This document shows, one piece after another, positions 1 to 4,427 of a stretch of DNA of 5,275 nucleotides. Origin of the DNA: Muribaculaceae bacterium (lineage in GTDB: Bacteria; Bacteroidota; Bacteroidia; Bacteroidales; Muribaculaceae); NCBI GenBank assembly GCA_902836725.1, contig CADFRV010000180.1, positions 1 through 5,275 on the forward strand, in the 5' to 3' direction. The number at the start of each line of letters is the position of its first letter. Within the stretch, counting starts at the first letter, position 1. The position numbers and the translations under genes are program-made. The notes beneath the pieces were generated by a model, which did no database searches, was not told the origin of the DNA, and saw only the letters and a list, made by a program, of their open reading frames with translations.

Positions 1-1443
1 CTGACGGCTGAAGATGGCGTCGCGCAGACGGTAATTCACCTTTACCTTTCCTATCCCTTTCTCTTCTATGAAACGTTTGGTGGCGGCGATGGCTTCTTTT
101 ACCTCCATGCCGTTAAGATCAAGCTCGGGACCTGCCGAGTTGATCATCCGTCCCTCTTTGGCGTCGAAGCTCTCCTCGCTCACATCAGCGCCTTCTATCA
201 GCGGGATTACAGGCAGATCGAAATGGCGGGCGAAAGCATAGTCGCGGCTGTCATGGGCGGGTACAGCCATGATGGCGCCGGTGCCGTAGCCGGCCAGCAC
301 ATAGTCGCTCACATATACGGGAATCTCTTTTCCGGAAAGCGGATTTATCACATAGGCACCTGTGAAGACACCGCTCACCTTTTTGTCGATCATGCGCTCA
401 CGCTCGGTCTTGTGTTTTATCTCGTCACGGTAAGCCTTCACGGCATCGGCCTGTGCGGGTGTGGTGACCATATCCACATACTTGCTTTCAGGAGCAAGCA
501 CCATGAAGGTAACGCCGAACACGGTGTCGGCGCGTGTGGTAAAGATTGTCATCTCCACATCGCTGTCCTTTATGCGGAACTGCATTTCGGCGCCTTCCGA
601 GCGGCCGATCCAGTTGCGTTGTGTCTCCTTTATCGAATCGCTCCATGCCAGACCGTCCAGATCATCGAGCAGGCGGGGTGCATAGGCGCTCACGCGGAGA
701 CACCATTGGTACATCAGTTTCTGCTCCACAGGATAACCGCCGCGGATAGAAAGCCCCTCGCTTACCTCGTCGTTGGCGAGCACGGTGCCGAGCTTGGGAC
801 ACCAGTTCACCATCGTATTGCCGAGATAGGCTATGCGGTAGTTCATCAGGGTGTCGCTCTTCTGGCGTGCGTCCATGGCGTTCCATTCTGCTGCAGTGAA
901 GCTGAGTTCCTTTGTGCATGCGGCATGGACGCCTTCTGTACCTTTCTCCCCGAAATGTTTTACCAGATCAGCCACAGGCATAGCCTTGTCAAGCTTTGTG
1001 TCATAATAGTGGTTGAACATCTCTATGAAGGCCCACTGTGTCCATTTGTAATAGTCGGGCGAACATGTGCGTATCTCGCGGTCCCAGTCGTAGCAGAAAC
1101 CTATGCGGTCGAGCTGCTGGCGGTAGCGGGCTATGTTCTCGCGTGTGGTCACTTCGGGGTGCTGTCCTGTCTGGATGGCATACTGCTCGGCAGGCAGACC
1201 GTATGCGTCGTAACCCATCGGGTGAAGCACATTGAAGCCGCACAGACGTTTGTAGCGGGAAAATATATCGGACGCGATGTAGCCGAGGGGATGGCCTACA
1301 TGAAGTCCCGCACCCGAAGGATAGGGAAACATGTCGAGCACATAGAATTTCGGTCTGCTTCCGTCGGTTTCGGTCTTGTATGTCTTGTTCTCTTTCCAGT
1401 GCTGTTGCCAGCGGCTCTCTATTTCTTTATGATTGTACTCCAT
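1..1443 (-). CDS. leuS: Leucyl-tRNA synthetase, N-terminal 481 codons (3' end beyond window)
   Basis: Class I aminoacyl-tRNA synthetase that charges tRNA-Leu in the cytoplasm. The frame reads from ATG at 1443 to the window edge without a stop; about half of a roughly 940-residue protein is present. It begins MEYNHKEIESRWQQHW, as in Bacteroides LeuRS. The HIGH motif is HVGH at residues 48-51, within PYPSGAGLHVGHPLGY. NWCPKLGTVLAN follows near 213 and NWIGRSEG near 277. The CP1 editing domain shows the threonine-rich TTRADTVFG at 302-310 and the editing loop AVPAHDSRDYAF, with Asp398 and Asp401. The window ends in YRLRDAIFSRQ, just before the conserved RYWGEP; KMSKS and the anticodon domain lie outside. 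Between residues about 155 and 205 there is extra sequence relative to the E. coli enzyme, and the E. coli-type zinc-knuckle cysteines are absent, which I believe is usual for Bacteroidetes. It lies 58 bp downstream of nadA and may be cotranscribed with it. Confidence 0.97.
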   Translation of the reverse strand, partial: MEYNHKEIESRWQQHWKENKTYKTETDGSRPKFYVLDMFPYPSGAGLHVGHPLGYIASDIFSRYKRLCGFNVLHPMGYDAYGLPAEQYAIQTGQHPEVTTRENIARYRQQLDRIGFCYDWDREIRTCSPDYYKWTQWAFIEMFNHYYDTKLDKAMPVADLVKHFGEKGTEGVHAACTKELSFTAAEWNAMDARQKSDTLMNYRIAYLGNTMVNWCPKLGTVLANDEVSEGLSIRGGYPVEQKLMYQWCLRVSAYAPRLLDDLDGLAWSDSIKETQRNWIGRSEGAEMQFRIKDSDVEMTIFTTRADTVFGVTFMVLAPESKYVDMVTTPAQADAVKAYRDEIKHKTERERMIDKKVSGVFTGAYVINPLSGKEIPVYVSDYVLAGYGTGAIMAVPAHDSRDYAFARHFDLPVIPLIEGADVSEESFDAKEGRMINSAGPELDLNGMEVKEAIAATKRFIEEKGIGKVKVNYRLRDAIFSRQ

Positions 1444-1463
1444 CGTGGGGATTATATTGTTTC

Positions 1464-1496
1464 TGTTGAAATATTTGTTGAAATGTATGTTGAAAA
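1464..1496 (-). repeat. Three 12-bp-spaced TTTCAACA repeats in the nadA-leuS gap
   Basis: On the plus strand TGTTGAAA occurs at 1464-1471, 1476-1483 and 1488-1495, exactly 12 bp apart. Read on the minus strand the 9-mers are TTTTCAACA, ATTTCAACA and ATTTCAACA. They fill most of the 58-bp gap between the nadA stop and the leuS start, about 20 bp before the leuS ATG. The period is close to one DNA turn, so a protein could bind successive copies on nearly the same face. The same 9-mer and the same period recur at 2834-2893. Function is unknown: variant DnaA boxes or an operator for leuS are both possible. Confidence 0.6.
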
Positions 1497-1501
1497 ACTT
1501 T

Positions 1502-2467
1502 TCACGACATGGCGAGCATCCGCTCTATAGGTTTCCTTGCTGCCTCGGCCACCGCGGGATCCACATGTATCTCCGGCAGCTCATATTTCAGTGCGTTGTA
1601 TAGCTTCCCAAGGGTGTTCAGCTTCATGTAAGAGCAGTCGTTGCATGCGCATGTGCTGTCTGCCGGAGGTGCGGGGATGAATCTCTTGTCGGGACAGCTC
1701 TTGCGCATCTCGTGAAGGATGCCGCTTTCTGTAGCCACAATGAACTCTTTCTCGTCGCTCTCCTGAGCGTATTTGAGTAATGCGGCTGTAGAGCCTACCT
1801 TGTCTGCCAGAATTATCACGGCTTTCTTGCATTCGGGGTGTGCAAGCACTTTCGCTCCGGGATGGGCTTTCTTCAGCTCGACGAGCTTCTCCACCGAGAA
1901 CTGTTCATGCACGTGGCATGCGCCGTCCCATACCACCATATTGCGTCCGGTGACGGAGTTGATGTAGTTGCCGAGATTGCGGTCGGGTCCGAAGATTATC
2001 TTCGCGTCTTCCGGAAGCGCTTCCACTATCTTGCGTGCGTTGGATGAGGTGACCACCACATCTGTCAGGGCTTTCACTGCCGCGGAGGTGTTCACATAGC
2101 TTACCACCATATGTCCGGGATGCTCCGATACGAAACGGGAGAAATCGTCGGCGGGACAGGAGTCGGCAAGCGAGCAACCCGCATTGGTGTCGGGCACCAC
2201 CACCTTCTTGCCGGGGCAAAGGATCTTGGCGGTTTCCCCCATGAAATGAACGCCGCAAAGCACGATCATCCGGTTCTCCAGTTTCTGTGCTATCTGTGCC
2301 AGAGCAAGCGAATCGCCGATGAAGTCTGCCAGATCCTGGATTTCCCCCGTCTGGTAATAGTGGGCGAGGATCACGGCGTCCTTCTCTTTCTTGAGTTTTT
2401 TTATTTCCTCCATGAGATCGATTCCGGCGGGAACCGGTTCATCAACGAATCCGTTTTCAACATTCAT
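1502..2467 (-). CDS. nadA: Quinolinate synthase NadA
   Basis: Condenses iminoaspartate with dihydroxyacetone phosphate to make quinolinate, in de novo NAD synthesis; a cytoplasmic [4Fe-4S] enzyme. The 321 residues are within the usual 300-350. The three cluster-ligand cysteines expected for the family are visible: Cys98 in AGCSLADSCP, Cys184 in GACHVHEQF and Cys278 in CNDCSYMKLN, one in each of the three homologous domains. Substrate-site motifs are present: HYYQ (36-39), SYVNTSAAVKA with Tyr124 and Asn126, HPEC with His210 and Glu212, and GSTAAL (225-230). I keep the start at 2467 because FVDEPVPAGIDL just after it resembles Bacteroides NadA; Met19 (2413) is the alternative. The start is preceded by A/T-rich sequence without a Shine-Dalgarno. 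No nadB or nadC is in the window, although they are often neighbours in other bacteria. The long upstream leader suggests regulation at the RNA or operator level. Confidence 0.97.
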   Translation of the reverse strand: MNVENGFVDEPVPAGIDLMEEIKKLKKEKDAVILAHYYQTGEIQDLADFIGDSLALAQIAQKLENRMIVLCGVHFMGETAKILCPGKKVVVPDTNAGCSLADSCPADDFSRFVSEHPGHMVVSYVNTSAAVKALTDVVVTSSNARKIVEALPEDAKIIFGPDRNLGNYINSVTGRNMVVWDGACHVHEQFSVEKLVELKKAHPGAKVLAHPECKKAVIILADKVGSTAALLKYAQESDEKEFIVATESGILHEMRKSCPDKRFIPAPPADSTCACNDCSYMKLNTLGKLYNALKYELPEIHVDPAVAEAARKPIERMLAMS

Positions 2468-2485
2468 TTTACTATATTTTTAAAT

Positions 2486-2545
2486 GATTGAAAATTTTTT
2501 CAAAAAATCAGTTTCAATCCCAATAATAATAAGGGGTGTTGAAAC
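2486..2545 (-). promoter_or_regulatory. Two overlapping, mutually exclusive hairpins before nadA start
   Basis: In the minus-strand transcript, hairpin A pairs GTTTCAA (2545-2539) with TTGAAAC (2517-2511), helped by CCC/GGG inside (2536-2534 with 2521-2519). Hairpin B pairs GATTGAAA (2519-2512) with TTTCAATC (2493-2486), with an inner ATTTTTT/AAAAAAT pair (2508-2502 and 2500-2494). The segment 2512-2519 is used by both, so the two cannot form together. Hairpin B ends 18 nt before the nadA ATG, close enough to affect ribosome access. Lone short inverted repeats are common in AT-rich DNA. The interest comes from the overlap and from the nested helices just upstream. A DNA operator is the main alternative. 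Confidence 0.4.
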
Positions 2546-2548
2546 ATT

Positions 2549-2655
2549 CCATAACTTTCAGCGATAATATTTGCATTTATGGGTTATCAAATTCATTGAC
2601 CTTGTTATTGTCATATTATTGACATAACCCTCTGCTGAACCATAGCAAGTTATGG
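2549..2655 (-). ncRNA. Candidate structured leader RNA of nadA (riboswitch-like)
   Basis: The minus-strand transcript can fold into nested helices. P1 pairs CCATAACT (2655-2648) with AGTTATGG (2556-2549). P2 pairs TTCAGC (2639-2634) with GCTGAA (2562-2557). On one side P1 and P2 are continuous (14 bases, 2549-2562); on the other they are split by an 8-nt bulge. Inside, P3 pairs GGGTTAT (2630-2624) with ATAACCC (2587-2581), and a local hairpin P4 pairs TGTCA (2624-2620) with TGACA (2613-2609). Extended, P4 uses bases of P3, so these two may compete. A start of transcription expected near 2677 lies about 20 nt before P1. Nested helices followed by alternative hairpins next to the start codon suggest a metabolite- or protein-sensing leader. 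I do not recognise a known class. Folding was done by eye only. Confidence 0.42.
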
Positions 2656-2683
2656 AGGTTATGAACATACTGTTTATAACGTG

Positions 2684-2691
2684 CAAAGTTA
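2684..2691 (-). promoter_or_regulatory. Bacteroidetes -7 promoter element, probably for nadA
   Basis: On the minus strand 2691-2684 reads TAACTTTG, an exact match to the Bacteroidetes primary-sigma -7 consensus TAnnTTTG, followed by CAC. Transcription would start near 2677 and give a nadA leader of about 210 nt. No clear -33 TTTG is seen at the usual distance. The minus-strand TTTTCCACA site (2723-2731) lies about 30 bp upstream. The position just ahead of the nested helices is what a leader RNA would need. Confidence 0.5.
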
Positions 2692-2833
2692 ATAACTTTC
2701 ACTCTAAACTCCTACTAAAAACTGTGGAAAACCCCTTTCATAACCCGTCTATATTTACTTTCATACATCTTTGCATACTTTCCGGAACCATATATAACTC
2801 ACCCTTTTTCCATATTCCAAATTTGGCGCTCAC

Positions 2834-2893
2834 TATTTTCAACACTGTTCCCAACACGGTTTTCAACAGTTTTATGCACACTTTTAAACACCG
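2834..2893 (+). repeat. 12-bp-phased array of TTTTCAACA/TTATGCACA 9-mers (DnaA-box-like)
   Basis: Five consecutive 12-bp units are seen: TATTTTCAACAC, TGTTCCCAACAC, GGTTTTCAACAG, TTTTATGCACAC and TTTTAAACACCG. The first four keep the 9-mer in register (9-mers end at 2844, 2856, 2868 and 2880); in the fifth it ends two bases early, at 2890. TTATGCACA fits the E. coli DnaA-box consensus TTWTNCACA; TTTTCAACA departs from it at position 6. An A/T run follows at 2895-2910. Binding by DnaA is the first guess; an operator for another regulator, possibly of nadA, is the alternative. No transcript or gene explains the array. Confidence 0.55.
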
Positions 2894-2920
2894 GTTTTTA
2901 TAATATAAATCACATCCTGA

Positions 2921-2984
2921 CCCCTTATAAAACAGTTATCGCACACGGTAAGTTTGCCATGTGCGATAACTGTTTTATGAGGGG
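2921..2984 (-). terminator. 28-bp-stem hairpin after the outer-membrane protein gene
   Basis: The arms 2921-2948 and 2957-2984 pair at 26 of 28 positions around an 8-nt loop (2949-2956). The stem starts 8 bp after the stop codon of the outer-membrane protein gene, so it very likely ends or protects that mRNA. The two imperfect positions are 2926/2979 and 2946/2959; each strand's transcript turns one of them into a G-U pair. No U-run follows on the minus strand, so it is not a textbook intrinsic terminator, and the stem is unusually long. It may act in both directions, as a 3' stability element, or be a small repeated palindrome of the genome. Confidence 0.7.
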
Positions 2985-2992
2985 GGAATATA

Positions 2993-3763
2993 TCAGAAGA
3001 TGCGGCCGGAAAGTGTGAATTTGAGTACCGGCCATACTGTAAGTTTATCCATTATTTTCTGGTAGGTGTCATCATCTGTGACATCGCTGAGGTTTACTAT
3101 CTCGTCGTTGGCATACAGTTTGGGTTTGCCATGGAACTGCACGCCTATTTCCCAGCTGAAATTGATGCGGCGTTTGGGTATGAAATGACCGGTGCCGATA
3201 CCGATATACGGACGGAATTTGTTTACACGGAGAGCGCCGTTCACATCACCGTTTTCATCGAAATCTATCTGGTAGTCGCCGATCTGTACATAGGGATCTT
3301 TCATGAGATCGATAGTCTCTGGGTCGGCATGTCCTTTGATTTTTATAATGTCCTTTCCCCCGAAGTAACCGCCGGCTGCCACGAAAAAGCCTCCTTTTTT
3401 ACCGAAGGGATAGATATTGAAAATCACGGAACCCTGCACACGCTTGAAGTTGGCGTCGAGGGTCACTTCATTGTTGTAGTCGGGTATATTGTTATCGAAG
3501 TCATAACCGGGATAGGCGTTGTAGGCATATTCCACCTCTGTATCGGTGTGGAAGCCGAAACCGGGCATAATGCTTACACCTGCGCGGAGTTCCACCCAGT
3601 TGGTGATTGTGGTGCCTACCTCAAAACCGAATCCAGTGGTGGCTGCATGTGCGCCGACTGCAAGATGGTTGAAGATGTTCAGATTGTGGAGCGAAGGCAC
3701 AATCTGGGCTGATGCTCCAAGTGAGGAGAGCAACGCTGTCAGCGCTATCAAAAATTTTTTCAT
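2993..3763 (-). CDS. Outer-membrane beta-barrel protein, function unknown
   Basis: The 256-residue protein starts with a clear Sec signal peptide: MKK, a hydrophobic core (residues 4-16) and an ASA|Q cleavage site after residue 19. The mature part has alternating amphipathic stretches suited to an outer-membrane barrel, for example around 35-48, 55-66, 108-119, 124-132, 183-192, 199-210 and 243-255. It ends in Phe (KFTLSGRIF), the usual C-terminal signal for barrel assembly by BAM. The segment FRPYIGIGTGHFIPKRRINF followed by GVQFHGKPK resembles barrel proteins common in Bacteroidales. A DFDENGD stretch (167-173) has acidic spacing like a calcium loop but may just be an exposed loop. There is no Shine-Dalgarno before the start. 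It stands alone, with its own promoter (3852-3859) and a 3' hairpin. Substrate or role cannot be told from the sequence. Confidence 0.85.
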   Translation of the reverse strand: MKKFLIALTALLSSLGASAQIVPSLHNLNIFNHLAVGAHAATTGFGFEVGTTITNWVELRAGVSIMPGFGFHTDTEVEYAYNAYPGYDFDNNIPDYNNEVTLDANFKRVQGSVIFNIYPFGKKGGFFVAAGGYFGGKDIIKIKGHADPETIDLMKDPYVQIGDYQIDFDENGDVNGALRVNKFRPYIGIGTGHFIPKRRINFSWEIGVQFHGKPKLYANDEIVNLSDVTDDDTYQKIMDKLTVWPVLKFTLSGRIF

Positions 3764-3851
3764 AAGAAAATGTGATAAGGTTATAAATCTGGTTTAATTT
3801 GTTTTTCAGGATAAATTGGAGGGTATGGGGCCTTTACTGGCTAAAATTGCA

Positions 3852-3859
3852 CAAAGATA
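3852..3859 (-). promoter_or_regulatory. Bacteroidetes -7 promoter element of the barrel-protein gene
   Basis: On the minus strand 3859-3852 reads TATCTTTG, an exact TAnnTTTG match, followed by TGCAATTTT. Transcription would start near 3845, giving a leader of roughly 80 nt before the ATG at 3763. The -33 element is weak or absent. The gene has about 260 bp of upstream non-coding DNA and a terminator beyond it, so an own promoter is expected here. Confidence 0.65.
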
Positions 3860-3968
3860 GTTAAAAAATGGAGCTTTAATTGCCTCTCTTTTTTATTTTT
3901 CCGGCCGAGGCTGCTGAAGCATTTGTGTTGAGGCGTAAGCCGAAATAAAAAGATAAGTCAGAATATAA

Positions 3969-4003
3969 ACAAACAGCCCGCACATTATGCGCGGGCTGTT
4001 TGT
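3969..4003 (-). terminator. Intrinsic terminator of the secG transcript
   Basis: A perfect 13-bp stem (3969-3981 with 3991-4003, core CAGCCCGC/GCGGGCTG) closes a 9-nt loop. On the minus strand it is followed by a T-rich run (TTTATATT). It begins 21 bp after the secG stop codon and separates the secG unit from the barrel-protein gene. Confidence 0.9.
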
Positions 4004-4024
4004 AAGATATGTATGTGATTGGGA

Positions 4025-4393
4025 TTATTCTGCGGGAGTTTCCTCTGCGGCTGCGGGAGCGGCTGCATCGGTTGCAGGGTTTGCTACAGGAGCGGGAGTG
4101 TTGTATTCTGTACCGGTTACGGTCTGGATCTCATTTACAGGTTTAACGCGTGAACCGCTCTGCACCAGGTTGCGGGGCATTACGAATACGCTGAGGATTG
4201 AGAGCACACCGATGATGCCTGCGAGGGTCCATGTAGCTTTCTCGATGAAGTCGTTGGTGCGACGTACACCCATGATTTGGTTAGAACCTGCAAAAGATGA
4301 GGAGAGACCGCCGCCTTTTGATTTCTGAACCAGTACGACTACGATAAGAAGTAATGAAACTAATACGGTTAAAATGATAATGAGCGTGTACAT
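4025..4393 (-). CDS. secG: Preprotein translocase subunit SecG
   Basis: Small inner-membrane subunit that helps the SecYEG channel during SecA-driven export. The 122 residues show the family plan: transmembrane segment 1 (about 3-22, YTLIIILTVLVSLLLIVVVL), the conserved loop QKSKGGGLSSSFAG (23-36), RRTNDFIEKATW (44-55), and transmembrane segment 2 (about 54-72). The tail from about 98 is rich in Pro, Ala and Glu and longer than in E. coli SecG; such tails are common in Bacteroidetes. I chose the ATG at 4393 because MYTLII is the normal SecG start. The in-frame ATG at 4456 would add a very basic 21-residue leader and overlap the upstream gene by 29 bp. The gene lies 34 bp after the TPR-protein gene, so the two are probably one operon ending at the terminator 3969-4003. 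Confidence 0.96.
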   Translation of the reverse strand: MYTLIIILTVLVSLLLIVVVLVQKSKGGGLSSSFAGSNQIMGVRRTNDFIEKATWTLAGIIGVLSILSVFVMPRNLVQSGSRVKPVNEIQTVTGTEYNTPAPVANPATDAAAPAAAEETPAE

Positions 4394-4404
4394 TTTTTTC
4401 TTTG

Positions 4405-4416
4405 GAACTATAGTTC
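4405..4416. promoter_or_regulatory. Perfect 12-bp palindrome between the TPR gene and secG
   Basis: GAACTATAGTTC is self-complementary and lies in the 34-bp gap, 11 bp before the secG ATG. It could be a small hairpin affecting secG translation or a binding site, but a 12-bp palindrome can also arise by chance. Confidence 0.3.
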
Positions 4417-4427
4417 GGTTTCTTTTT

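Larger units (their letters stand above)
2468..2992. other. 525-bp AT-rich non-coding region upstream of nadA
   Basis: No convincing gene is present. The two lines I counted (2521-2580 and 2761-2820) are about 28% and 35% G+C, against much higher values in leuS. It holds, from left to right: a pair of overlapping hairpins (2486-2545), a nested helix set (2549-2655), a -7 promoter element (2684-2691), a TTTTCCACA site on the minus strand (2723-2731), two short palindromes (TTCCGGAA 2780-2787 and CCAAATTTGG 2817-2826), a 12-bp-phased 9-mer array (2834-2893), an A/T run (2895-2910), and a 28-bp-stem hairpin (2921-2984). Isolated 9-mers related to the array are TTTTCAACA at 2454-2462 (overlapping the nadA start), GTTTCAACA on the minus strand at 2537-2545, TTATGAACA at 2659-2667 and TTATAAACA on the minus strand at 2671-2679. 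Confidence 0.8.

Noticed and set aside
223..1530. Plus-strand 435-codon open frame
   Set aside because: It is antisense to leuS, whose minus-strand translation shows all LeuRS motifs. The frame's own protein has no recognisable domain and is rich in His and Cys, as expected from a shadow frame.
2111..2491. Plus-strand 126-codon open frame
   Set aside because: Antisense to the 5' half of nadA, with no domain and no promoter.
2609..2624. TGTCA-N6-TGACA as a CRP/FNR-type operator
   Set aside because: The spacing is CRP-like but the half-site differs from TGTGA, and the site lies inside the nested leader helices, which explain it better. It remains possible.
2766..2773. Plus-strand -7-like CATCTTTG that could start a small RNA ending at the 2921-2984 hairpin
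   Set aside because: One mismatch to TAnnTTTG, no -33 element, and no other sign of a plus-strand transcript.
2652..2903. Plus-strand 83-codon open frame in the non-coding region
   Set aside because: AT-rich, low-complexity protein (Phe, Asn, His, Ile) running through the phased repeats and the promoter element; no promoter or homology signal supports it.
2941..2970. TTATCGCACA in the long hairpin as a DnaA box
   Set aside because: It has one base too many compared with TTATNCACA and is explained by the hairpin arms.
3131..3712. Plus-strand 193-codon open frame
   Set aside because: Antisense to the outer-membrane barrel gene, which has a signal peptide, promoter and terminator.
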